NCBI GenBank assembly: GCA_964537875.1
Contig: CAZIDN010000042.1
Location: forward strand, 1 to 30,748
Reading direction: 5' to 3'
DNA length: 30,748 bases
Source of the DNA: JAPKZH01 sp964537875
Lineage (GTDB): Bacteria > Acidobacteriota > Aminicenantia > Aminicenantales > UBA4085
Below the pieces are notes generated by a model, which searched no databases, was not told where the DNA came from, and was given only the letters and a program-made list of their open reading frames with translations. Below, piece by piece: positions 21,438-29,170 of this stretch (positions are counted from its first letter, which is position 1; each line of letters opens with the position of its first letter). Position numbers and translations under genes: made by a program.

Positions 21438-21826
21438 AAAGTCCTTTCCTCGTGCTCCACCAGGCGCAACGCGACCGGATCATCGCCGACACGGGCTACA
21501 AGGTCTTCGACGACTTCCCCGGCCAGGACGTCGCCATGCCCTACGTCATCTCGGGCGAGGTCACGGGCCGGGACTGGTCGGACAAGTTTGCGGCCGGCCA
21601 GGAGGTGACGTCGACGATCCACGTCTGGTCGGGTTATCCGGGCCGGAAGGAATGCGCGGAAATGCTCGACAAAATCCTGCAGGCCCTAAGCCGGGAGGGC
21701 CTCTACCTGGGCCAGGACTTCCGGGCCGTCTACTCGGGCCTGGAGCTGAGCGAGATCATCATCGACATAGACGGGGTGAGCCGGCACGGCGTGCTACGGT
21801 TCAAGTATCTCATCGAGGAGGTTTAA
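21434..21826 (+). CDS. Tail terminator / DUF3168-like tail completion protein
   Basis: 130 residues from ATG 21434, preferred to the in-frame GTG at 21428 because of the GGAAGGAG site at 21421-21428 and an ATGA overlap. The sequence DFPGQDVAMPYVISGEVTGR, then STIHVWSGYPGRKECAEML, fits the DUF3168/gp17-like fold that caps the tail tube. Order after gp10 and before the tail tube supports it. Confidence 0.82.
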   Translation: MKSPFLVLHQAQRDRIIADTGYKVFDDFPGQDVAMPYVISGEVTGRDWSDKFAAGQEVTSTIHVWSGYPGRKECAEMLDKILQALSREGLYLGQDFRAVYSGLELSEIIIDIDGVSRHGVLRFKYLIEEV

Positions 21827-21827
21827 G

Positions 21828-22289
21828 ATGAAAATAGATCTCGGAGAAATTCTCCGGAAAAAAGCGATCATCTTCCCGGCTCTCGACAAAGAGCCGAAGA
21901 AGCCGCCCCCGAGCTACGGGCTTTTCCCCGAATTCACGCTCACCGGCGAGCAGCTCGCGGAGTCGCTCGAGTACCGCTACCCGGTCTCTCTGATCAGCGG
22001 CTCCCCGGCCGAGCTTGGGGCCATGACGGACCGGGCGATCAACGCCGCGAAGGAGCCGGTTGATGCCGGCGACTTCGAACTCTGGCTCTACGCGGCGCCG
22101 CACACCGCTCCGCTGCGGATCAAAGGGAAACCGCTTTTCGAGACCAGGATAATTTTTGTCTTCCGCGCCAGGAGGGTTTATTTCGCGTCCGCGGAACCGC
22201 CCTCCGGCTCAATAGTCGAGGTCCCGAAGGAACCGACTCCCGAGGACCTCGAAGAGAACAAAGCCAATGAGGAGGTAAAACATGGCTAA
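21828..22289 (+). CDS. Hypothetical protein between tail terminator and tail tube
   Basis: 153 residues with a GAGGAGGTTTAAG site. The N-terminus is helical and basic; the middle (LTGEQLAESLEYRYPVSLIS) and YAAPHTAPLRIKGKPLFETR look like a small mixed-fold domain. The C-terminus is a proline/acid tail (PKEPTPEDLEENKANEE). It overlaps the tail tube gene by 8 bases. No family is recognised; a minor tail or capsid protein is possible. Confidence 0.5.
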   Translation: MKIDLGEILRKKAIIFPALDKEPKKPPPSYGLFPEFTLTGEQLAESLEYRYPVSLISGSPAELGAMTDRAINAAKEPVDAGDFELWLYAAPHTAPLRIKGKPLFETRIIFVFRARRVYFASAEPPSGSIVEVPKEPTPEDLEENKANEEVKHG

Positions 22290-22692
22290 AGTCAGAGGAC
22301 TGGACGTCTACGTAGAGGTCAACACCGGCACTTTCGGGTCTCCCGTCTGGACGAAGGTCGGCGGGCAGAAGGACGCCTCGATCACATTCGGGCTCGGAGA
22401 GATCGACGTCACCGACAAGGACTCCGGCGGATGGGAGGAGAACCTCCCCGGGAACCGGAACGTCGAGATCGAGTTCGACGCCTTCCTGATCGAGGACAAC
22501 GCCGGCTATCTGGAGATGAAGAAGGGTTTCTGGGATGCAACGCCCAAAGACCTCGACCTTCGTCTCAAGACCCCGGCGCATACCTACCGCGGGTATTTCC
22601 GGCTGACCGAGATGCCGATCGAGGCACCGCTCGATGATGCCGCGTCGGTGAGTTTCTCGCTCAAGTTGACCGGCACATTGACCCCGGCATAA
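22282..22692 (+). CDS. Major tail tube protein
   Basis: 136 residues with a GAGGAGGTAAAAC site. KVRGLDVYVEVNTGTFGSPV, GGQKDASITFGLGEIDVTDK and the later FFLIEDNAGYLEMKKGFWD-like region, ending SLKLTGTLTPA, match the TP901-1/gpV-type tail tube fold. It polymerises into hexameric rings around the tape measure. Position before the tail chaperones is canonical. Confidence 0.88.
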   Translation: MAKVRGLDVYVEVNTGTFGSPVWTKVGGQKDASITFGLGEIDVTDKDSGGWEENLPGNRNVEIEFDAFLIEDNAGYLEMKKGFWDATPKDLDLRLKTPAHTYRGYFRLTEMPIEAPLDDAASVSFSLKLTGTLTPA

Positions 22693-22703
22693 GGAGACAA
22701 ACC

Positions 22704-23033
22704 GTGGCTACATTAAACAACCAGGTTGTCGTACTCCCGGGGATCATGCCGAGTTACGCGGCCTGCGCCGCAGGCGGAGACGAGTTCGTCAATTCGGGCC
22801 GCGATTTCATCCACATCAAAAACGGCCACACATCCCCGCAGACGGTGACGGTAAACTCTCAGGCGCCTTGCGATCAAGGCGTCGACCATGATGCCGCCGT
22901 CGTGGTGACGAACGCCCAGGAGCGAATGATCGGGCCGTTCCCGAAGAACCGCTTTGACGATGCAGGCGGCAAGGTCCAGCTCACCTACAGCGGCGTCACG
23001 GCGCTCACGATCGCCGTCGTCCGGGTGCCGTGA
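22704..23033 (+). CDS. Hypothetical virion-region protein, 109 aa
   Basis: GTG start at 22704 with an AAGGAGACAAACC site. The product is beta-rich (DFIHIKNGHTSPQTVTVNSQ, then QLTYSGVTALTIAVVRV), suggesting a small jelly-roll or Ig-like domain. Proteins of this type often lie next to the tail tube gene and may decorate tail or head. The stop overlaps the tail chaperone start by TGATG. Confidence 0.55.
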   Translation: MATLNNQVVVLPGIMPSYAACAAGGDEFVNSGRDFIHIKNGHTSPQTVTVNSQAPCDQGVDHDAAVVVTNAQERMIGPFPKNRFDDAGGKVQLTYSGVTALTIAVVRVP

Positions 23034-23404
23034 TGAAGGAGTATATACTCCAACTTGACAAGCGGCGCCGGTTGAAATTCGGATTCGGCGCCGCGCGGCT
23101 CCTTCGGGAAAAGCTCGGAGACAGGGAGCTCGACGACATTCTAAAGATGAAGATCGACGAGATGCCGGCCGTGGCCTGGGCCGGCCTGGTCTGGGAGGAT
23201 CCGACACTCACGGTTGAGCAGGTCGAGAAGCTCCTCGATGAGAAAATCCCCGATCAATATTCCATCGTCAAGATCATCAACATCATCACAGCAGCGATCG
23301 CGCAGGACCTTGGCATAGAGCCCGAAAAAAAAAAGACGGATTCGCAGAGGAAAGAAAGTTCGCCCTCTCCATCGGGATCTCGCACGAGCAATTTGAAAAG
23401 CTGA
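23033..23404 (+). CDS. Tail assembly chaperone, G-like
   Basis: 123 residues from ATG 23033, preferred to the GTG at 23030 (TGATG overlap). MKEYILQLDKRRRLKFGFGA, LLREKLGD and the AWAGLVWEDPTLTVEQVEKL region match the first tail chaperone, which coats the tape measure before tube assembly. Its C-terminus (KKKTDSQRKESSPSPSGSR) is low-complexity and is replaced in the frameshifted product. Confidence 0.85.
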   Translation: MKEYILQLDKRRRLKFGFGAARLLREKLGDRELDDILKMKIDEMPAVAWAGLVWEDPTLTVEQVEKLLDEKIPDQYSIVKIINIITAAIAQDLGIEPEKKKTDSQRKESSPSPSGSRTSNLKS

Positions 23405-23637
23405 CTCCGGCTGAGTTCCTGGAGATCGTGGAGGCCTTCGAGGAAAGAGAGAAGCGGGAATGGTTCAGGATGGCCTGGTTCACGTCTTATCTTCTCCAGC
23501 CGTATATGAAGCATGGGCGGGCGTTCGATCCGGAGAAGCTGCTCCCTGAATCCATGCGGCGGAAGAGGGGGCCCAGGACGAAGGATGAAGCCAGGCAGGA
23601 GCTCGAGGAAATAAAGCGGAGCGTGGGAATGAAATGA
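23033..23637 (+). CDS. Tail assembly chaperone fusion GT, made by -1 frameshift
   Basis: Joined as 23033-23335 plus 23335-23637, about 201 residues. Slippage at the A-AAA-AAG site moves reading by -1 into an open frame that starts DGFAEERKFALSIGISHEQ, continues EKLTPAEFLEIVEAFEER and ends KRSVGMK. That tail resembles the T domain of lambda-type GT proteins, which contacts the tail tube. The -1 frame stays open to just before the tape measure ATG at 23639. The arrangement of two frames ahead of the tape measure is a hallmark of siphophages. Confidence 0.85.
23329..23335 (+). other. Programmed -1 frameshift slippery heptamer
   Basis: aaaaaag lies in the zero frame as A-AAA-AAG, the most efficient slippery heptamer known in bacteria, at the end of a run of ten A (23325-23334). 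Slippage joins the G and T reading frames. Confidence 0.85.
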
Positions 23638-23638
23638 T

Positions 23639-26026
23639 ATGACCGTAAAGTCGCTTCTGGTAAAGATCGGGGCTGATACCACCGAACTTCAGGCCGGCCT
23701 GACGAAGTCGGAAGCGTTTCTGAAAAGTCACGAGGCCAGGTTCCTGAAAATCGGGGCCGCGATGACGGCCGTCGGCGGGATCATGACCGCGTTCTTTGGG
23801 AAGGCGGTCCAGGCCGCTGCCCAGCAGGAGGCTGCGGAGGCGAGGCTCGAGAACGCACTGAACAATGTCAAGGGAGCCACTGAGGGCGGGGCAGCGATGC
23901 TCATACAGTACGCCACGGCCCTGCAGAAGGTCACGGGCTACGGCGATGAGGAGATCGTTTCCGCCCAGGCGATGCTGGCCACGTTCCAGCTCAACGAGAG
24001 ACAGATCGCGGCGATCACGCCGCGGCTTCTCGATATGGCCGCGGCCACGGAGAAGGCGACGGGCCAGAAGCAGGACCTTCAGGCGATCGCCATCGCCCTG
24101 GGCAAGGGTTTCACCGGAATGGCCGGCTCTCTTTCGCGGTACGGTGTCGTGCTCAGCGATGAGACGAAAAAGACCGGGGATTTCAACGCCATCCTCAACG
24201 ACCTCGACATGAATTTCAAGGGCGCGGCGGAAACGATGGGCCGGACTTTTACCGGTCAGTTAAGGATCATGAAGGCGTCACTCGGCGAAGTGGCTGAGGG
24301 TATCGGGGCGAAACTCATCCCGGCGCTCCTCCCGTTCATCGAGAAAATAACGAAGGCCGGAGAGGGCATGCAGCGATGGATAGAAACCCACCAGGGACTC
24401 GTGAGGACGCTCGTCCCGATCTTCGCCGGGCTGGCCGCGATCATGACCGTTCTCGGTCCGATGGTGATGATACTCCCCAAGCTGGTAGGGGGCATAATGG
24501 CCGTCGGCAAGGCCTTCGTTTTCCTGGCGACAAACCCCCTGGGCCTCGTCATCGCCGCCCTCGGCACGGCGGCCTATATGTTCCTGAAGGTGAAGGACGC
24601 GCAGCTGCAGGCCGAAGAGTCTGCCAGGCGGGCGGATGCGGCTGAAGCGAAGCTCAAGGAAAAGTTATGGCTCGCTGCCGAGGCCGCGGGGATGACCCGG
24701 GATGCATTCGAGAAGCTCACCCAAAAATATGAAGGCAACATCGCCGCCATGGCGATGGCCATCAAGCACGGAAAAGAGAGCGTCGAGATGCAGACGAGCC
24801 TGGCCACGGTCGGGAAGGCTCATGCTGCGGCGATTGAAGAACAAAAGAGGGCGCTGGAAGGACAGGCCAACGCGCAATTCCGGACGACGCAGGCCGCGGA
24901 AGAAGCCCAAAAGCAGCTTGAGACAATCATCGGCCTCCGGAAGCAGATGACCGACGAGGTCGCGAAGGCGACGATGAAGGAGCGCGAGTACCAGAAATTC
25001 GCGCTCGAGCAGGCGTATGCGGAGCGGAAGGCACAGATCGAAAAAGAGATAACGGATGAGAAGACGAAGGGCGCGCTTCTCCTCCAGGCCAAGACATCCC
25101 ACGAGGCGCAGATGGCGGCCCTTGAGAAAACTTTCCGGGACCAGGACCTCCAGGCCAGGATCGATTTCGCCCAGCAGATCGCCGATCAGGAGGACGCGCA
25201 GACCATGGCGCGGATCGAGGCCGCGAAAGCATTTGTAGAACAGAAGCGGGAGTTGAAGGATGCGGTCAATCAGTTGACGATGTCCGAGCTCGAATACAAA
25301 CGTTGGGCGCTCGAGGAGGAACGGATCGCCGAGGAAGCGCGTATTCAGAACTCCAAAGAACTCTCGGCGGCGCAGAAAGAGGATCTCCTGGCGCAGCTTG
25401 AGACCTACTACGCGGAAAAGAAAGCGCAGGACGAAAGAGATGCAAGCGGCTGGACGGAACTCCTGAAGAACACGACAGAGACACTTTCGGGGCTATTTGA
25501 GGGCTTTCTGACCGGCACGCTGGACGCCTTCCAGAAGTGGGGGGAGGAAGGGGGAAGTATTCTCGAAACATTGGGCGGCGCCTTCAAGAGCCTCGTCTCC
25601 GACGCCCTGGGCGCGCTGAAAAATCTTGTGGTCGGGATGCTGACATCGGCAGCGAAAGAGATCCTGGCGGCTCAGGCCGTGGCGATCGCCCACACGATAA
25701 AATCAGTCATGACCTCGATCCCGTTTCCGCTCAACCTGGCGCTTGTGGGAGGCGCGATTGCGGCCGTCTCGGCGCTCTTCCGCAAGATCAAACTCGGCGA
25801 GGGCGGGATCGTCACCGGACCGACGCTGGCGATGATCGGCGAGCGCGGCCCAGAAGCGGTCATCCCGCTCGACAGGGCGGGAGTCCTGGGGATGGCCGGC
25901 GCGGGCGTGACGCTCCGGCAGAATAATTATTTCTATGGTTCAATTAATAATGCCGGTGATCTCGATGAAATCTCCCGCCGCCTGGCCGAGCGGATGACCC
26001 AAGCCATCAGCAAAGGGAGACGATAA
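23639..26026 (+). CDS. Tape measure protein
   Basis: 795 residues. It sets tail length and is later ejected into the host. The N-terminus (LLVKIGADTTELQAGLTKSE) and following AVGGIMTAFFGKAVQAAAQQ are typical. Hydrophobic segments at about 260-345 (IFAGLAAIMTVLGPMVMILP, then NPLGLVIAALGTAAYMFLKV) precede a long coiled coil (about 350-620). The C-terminal domain has GEGGIVTGPTLAMIGERGPE, then AVIPLDR, a common tape-measure ending. By the usual ~1.5 angstrom per residue, the tail would be near 120 nm. It begins 1 base after the GT stop. Confidence 0.93.
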   Translation: MTVKSLLVKIGADTTELQAGLTKSEAFLKSHEARFLKIGAAMTAVGGIMTAFFGKAVQAAAQQEAAEARLENALNNVKGATEGGAAMLIQYATALQKVTGYGDEEIVSAQAMLATFQLNERQIAAITPRLLDMAAATEKATGQKQDLQAIAIALGKGFTGMAGSLSRYGVVLSDETKKTGDFNAILNDLDMNFKGAAETMGRTFTGQLRIMKASLGEVAEGIGAKLIPALLPFIEKITKAGEGMQRWIETHQGLVRTLVPIFAGLAAIMTVLGPMVMILPKLVGGIMAVGKAFVFLATNPLGLVIAALGTAAYMFLKVKDAQLQAEESARRADAAEAKLKEKLWLAAEAAGMTRDAFEKLTQKYEGNIAAMAMAIKHGKESVEMQTSLATVGKAHAAAIEEQKRALEGQANAQFRTTQAAEEAQKQLETIIGLRKQMTDEVAKATMKEREYQKFALEQAYAERKAQIEKEITDEKTKGALLLQAKTSHEAQMAALEKTFRDQDLQARIDFAQQIADQEDAQTMARIEAAKAFVEQKRELKDAVNQLTMSELEYKRWALEEERIAEEARIQNSKELSAAQKEDLLAQLETYYAEKKAQDERDASGWTELLKNTTETLSGLFEGFLTGTLDAFQKWGEEGGSILETLGGAFKSLVSDALGALKNLVVGMLTSAAKEILAAQAVAIAHTIKSVMTSIPFPLNLALVGGAIAAVSALFRKIKLGEGGIVTGPTLAMIGERGPEAVIPLDRAGVLGMAGAGVTLRQNNYFYGSINNAGDLDEISRRLAERMTQAISKGRR

Positions 26027-26028
26027 CA

Positions 26029-26814
26029 GTGACAATACCAGTCGTTTATAGCAGCGCGCCTGAAAGTAAAATAAAAATTATCGATTCTTTGGGGCAAGAA
26101 TTCACATTTCCAAAATCATTCGAGCTCCGCTCGGAGCCGATCGCCAAGAAGAGCGCACTCTTGGATGTCGCATATTCACATGGCGCCAAGGATGTAAGTG
26201 ATGGGAAATTCTCGCAGCGCGTCATCGAAATCTCCGGCAAAATCTGGGCAACATCGGGCGCCGAGTACAACTCGAAATGGGACGCGCTTGCCGAGCACCT
26301 CATCAAGGAGGACTTCAAGATTCAGAACCGCGACCGCCAAATCCGGATTCGGAAAATCGAGGAAGTCTCCCATGAGTATCCCTCTAATGTGAGCTATGAC
26401 TACGGCATCGTCACGATCCGGATGCTTGCCATCGACCCCTTTTGGTATGGCAAGACGGCGCAGCAGAAGGAGATCACGATCACAAGCTCACCCCAGGAAT
26501 TTCAATGGGACATTGGCGGGAAAGTAGAAACTTTCCCGGTGATCATCATCCTCAATAATGCCGACAATCCCGACTTCAAACTTGAAAACACAACCGACTC
26601 CTCTCGCGAGTTCAGGGTTCAGGACGCGGCGAACCTGAGCGGGACAACGGTCACGATTGATTGCCAGACCGGGACCGTGAAACGAGGCACGACGAACATA
26701 ATCAGTAATTTCAGCGGCTTATTTTTGAGACTTTTAGGTGGGCAATCAAATCTCATGAAATACACTGGTAGCCCGGCAAAGTTAACTTTTCAGTACTTTG
26801 ATTGTTGGATTTGA
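26029..26814 (+). CDS. Distal tail protein (Dit-like)
   Basis: 261 residues from GTG 26029. The N-terminal domain (about 1-140) has KIKIIDSLGQEFTFPKSFEL, then SGKIWATSGAEYNSKWDALA and IRMLAIDPFWYG, matching the siphophage Dit belt domain. The C-terminal part (TFPVIIILNNADNPDFKLEN, then TIDCQTGTVKRGT) forms the galectin-like lobe. It makes the hexameric hub at the tail tip. The order tape measure, Dit, Tal is standard. Confidence 0.88.
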   Translation: MTIPVVYSSAPESKIKIIDSLGQEFTFPKSFELRSEPIAKKSALLDVAYSHGAKDVSDGKFSQRVIEISGKIWATSGAEYNSKWDALAEHLIKEDFKIQNRDRQIRIRKIEEVSHEYPSNVSYDYGIVTIRMLAIDPFWYGKTAQQKEITITSSPQEFQWDIGGKVETFPVIIILNNADNPDFKLENTTDSSREFRVQDAANLSGTTVTIDCQTGTVKRGTTNIISNFSGLFLRLLGGQSNLMKYTGSPAKLTFQYFDCWI

Positions 26815-26816
26815 TT

Positions 26817-28010
26817 ATGGGTTTACTTCGTCAGGAAAAACGGTTAAGGGAAGCCCGGCTATTAGGTATAAAAACAGGTATTCCTACATACATCCCGTCC
26901 GTACTCGAAACAAAAGGATTCAAGCTCAAATTCTACAACCTCTCAGACCTCAAAATCGGAGAACTCGGCGCCGACGTCAAGGAAGGCCACGTCTCGGAGA
27001 TCGAATTCGAGCTCATGGATTTCGGTTGCGGCGCCTTCTCCTTCGTGGTCGATTCAATCCCCTCGTTTGCCATCAGCTTCCGGACGCGGGTCGACATTCA
27101 CCCCTATTTCGACTCCACCGCCTGGTTCACGGGCTTCATCCAGACGATCCCGCTCCCCGGGCAGAAGCCGCCGTACAAATATGTCGGGTTCGGCTTCTTC
27201 GAGCAGCTCGACTGGGTCACGGTAACGGCCTCGTACCCGAACCAAGAGGTCTCGCTTATCGTGAAGGACATTATCCAGAACTTCGTCGACCCGCCGACAC
27301 AGATCATCTACAATGCGGCGAAGATCGAGACCACATCCTACACGATCACAGATATCAAGTTCGATCATGCCTTCGCCAAGGACGCCCTCCAGGCCCTGGC
27401 CAACATCGCCCAGGGATACGAGTTCGGCGTCGACAATTCCCGGGAATTTTACTTCCGGGCCGTAGACACGGCTGTTCAGTACTATTACTGGGCGGGAGTG
27501 CAGTTCCAAGACATCGAGATCGAGGAGGACCCGCTCTCGATCAGGAACAAGCTCTACGTCAAGAGCGGGAAAATCCAGACGGACGGGACGAACTGGATCG
27601 GCAGCGTCTCGGACGCCGCATCGATCAGCGCCTACGGGTTCCGGGAGGACATCGTGACGGCGCCCGATATTCTCAATACCCTGGACGCGCTGGAATGGGC
27701 CGAGCAGATTCTGGCGGAAAAGAAAGACCCCAAGGCCAAGGCGAAGATCAAGAATGTCATCTTTGATGTCACCAAAGCGAAGATCGAGGCGAAAGGAAAA
27801 GTTAGAATTACGGCTCACGAAGCGACGACCTATATATTGCCCATCAAACGGGTACTCTATCGAATCTCGGCCGCCGGTATTCTCGGCGAGATCGAATGCG
27901 GGGCCGTCCTGATCCCCTTTGAGGAGCACTTGGTCGGCCAGCTCAAACGCCTTGGCGATGAGCAGCGCCTTTCAGACAAGAGAACAAAAGAGCTTTATGA
28001 CATGTTTTAA
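26817..28010 (+). CDS. Tail-associated / baseplate hub protein (Tal-like)
   Basis: 397 residues from ATG 26817, two bases after the Dit stop; an in-frame TTG at 26802 is less likely. FGCGAFSFVVDSIPSFAISF, RVDIHPYFDSTAWFTGFIQT and a gp27-like middle (ALANIAQGYEFGVDNSREFY) identify the phage hub fold. It closes the tail tube and probably carries the channel gate. It has no visible peptidase domain at the C-terminus, which is charged and helical. Ribosome site is weak; expression is likely coupled to Dit. Confidence 0.8.
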   Translation: MGLLRQEKRLREARLLGIKTGIPTYIPSVLETKGFKLKFYNLSDLKIGELGADVKEGHVSEIEFELMDFGCGAFSFVVDSIPSFAISFRTRVDIHPYFDSTAWFTGFIQTIPLPGQKPPYKYVGFGFFEQLDWVTVTASYPNQEVSLIVKDIIQNFVDPPTQIIYNAAKIETTSYTITDIKFDHAFAKDALQALANIAQGYEFGVDNSREFYFRAVDTAVQYYYWAGVQFQDIEIEEDPLSIRNKLYVKSGKIQTDGTNWIGSVSDAASISAYGFREDIVTAPDILNTLDALEWAEQILAEKKDPKAKAKIKNVIFDVTKAKIEAKGKVRITAHEATTYILPIKRVLYRISAAGILGEIECGAVLIPFEEHLVGQLKRLGDEQRLSDKRTKELYDMF

Positions 28011-28021
28011 GGAGAAATTAG

Positions 28022-29158
28022 ATGGCACTTCCTATCGAAAAATACAAGAATTCATATAGCAACTGGAGATACGATTGCTTTGGTGATGTCAGCCTGGCCA
28101 TCGATAAGACGGAGGATAATCTCTATATTCCTTCCGGTTCTCCCTTTCAGATTCAGCTCCTGGAACTTCCGAGGAAAGACGCGCCTTCAACGATTACGGT
28201 CTGGTGCTACGACACGGGCACGTATTTCACGGAAGTGGCCACGGCGCCGGCGCAGAGTCAATTTCGGGTCGACTATCCGCCGGCGGACGGCAAGGGGACC
28301 GGACTCATCCAGTTCAACCAGAACGATGCCACGAAACAAGTCCGGATTGCATACAAAGCGACCGGCTCACCGATCCTTGAAGAGTTCCTGAACACAAAGA
28401 TTTCCTGGCCGGATGGCACCCCGACCGATCGGCAGCTTGCGGCCTATCAGAGCTCAACGCAGAAATTCGTCTGGCGGTCGAACCCGATCCGAATGTTTCA
28501 CGAGGGAAACGCCGTCTATCACAGCTCGGGCGAGAACGAGAGTTGCATCCTTTTCCGCTTCAAGAAGGCTTCAAGTGAAGGAAAGGTTCTTCTTGAACTC
28601 AAGGGTGCTAAGATGCACCAGGCGCATTATACGGAACTCAAGCTTCACAATCACGGTGCGGGATCCATGGCAGGATCGCAGCCGACTCATGCCCATGGTG
28701 GGGAGACGGGAGACCCTACGCAGGACCATACTCATGAGATAGATAGTGATCATAGACATTCTTATGGAAGTACGGTTCAGCAGGAGATGACCGGCCCAAT
28801 CGTAGCTGGAGAGCAGACCACATCCGGACAGAATCAAAACCACAGACATGCAATTTCGGCCGGCGGGGCGGACGCGGTGACTCTTTCGGGCGAGACCCAG
28901 ACGGTAGGCACCACCCCGAAGACATACCCTAATGCGTTCAAGGTCTATATCAACGATGTGGACAAAACTCCCCAGATTCTTGCGAAGGCCGGGATGGCGG
29001 CGCTCGGGGATGGCACGGTAGGCCATGCCTTCGTAACCACGGGAACCGGCGAGATGGATATCACGGACCTCATCACTTCAGACGGATTCTGGGAAATCAA
29101 AGTGACCGAACCCCAAAATGCCGGAGGACGTTGCATGATTTGCTTAGAGATGTCTTGA
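28022..29158 (+). CDS. Tail fibre protein with five HxH motifs (probable metal-binding needle)
   Basis: 378 residues with an AAGGAGAAATTAG site. The N-terminal ~200 residues form a tail-attachment region. Between residues 209 and 276 are five H-x-H motifs: H209/H211, H223/H225, H236/H238, H244/H246 and H274/H276. In T4 gp37, similar HxH pairs from three chains coordinate iron along a slender trimeric needle. The C-terminal ~90 residues (YPNAFKVYINDVDKTPQILA) look like a tip domain. It probably binds host receptor. The trimer and metal are inferred. Confidence 0.7.
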   Translation: MALPIEKYKNSYSNWRYDCFGDVSLAIDKTEDNLYIPSGSPFQIQLLELPRKDAPSTITVWCYDTGTYFTEVATAPAQSQFRVDYPPADGKGTGLIQFNQNDATKQVRIAYKATGSPILEEFLNTKISWPDGTPTDRQLAAYQSSTQKFVWRSNPIRMFHEGNAVYHSSGENESCILFRFKKASSEGKVLLELKGAKMHQAHYTELKLHNHGAGSMAGSQPTHAHGGETGDPTQDHTHEIDSDHRHSYGSTVQQEMTGPIVAGEQTTSGQNQNHRHAISAGGADAVTLSGETQTVGTTPKTYPNAFKVYINDVDKTPQILAKAGMAALGDGTVGHAFVTTGTGEMDITDLITSDGFWEIKVTEPQNAGGRCMICLEMS

Positions 29159-29170
29159 TAGGAGAACGCC

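Noticed and set aside
23325..23334. Ten-A run read as a sequencing error
   Set aside because: A frameshift here is expected for tail chaperones and the zero-frame heptamer phase is exactly right; noted only as a possible refutation.
26798..27766. 322-codon + frame overlapping the hub gene
   Set aside because: Arg/Gly-rich shadow of the Tal-like gene, which has a recognisable fold.
27054..27929. 291-codon minus-strand frame
   Set aside because: Antisense to the hub gene, which has convincing motifs; no independent signal.
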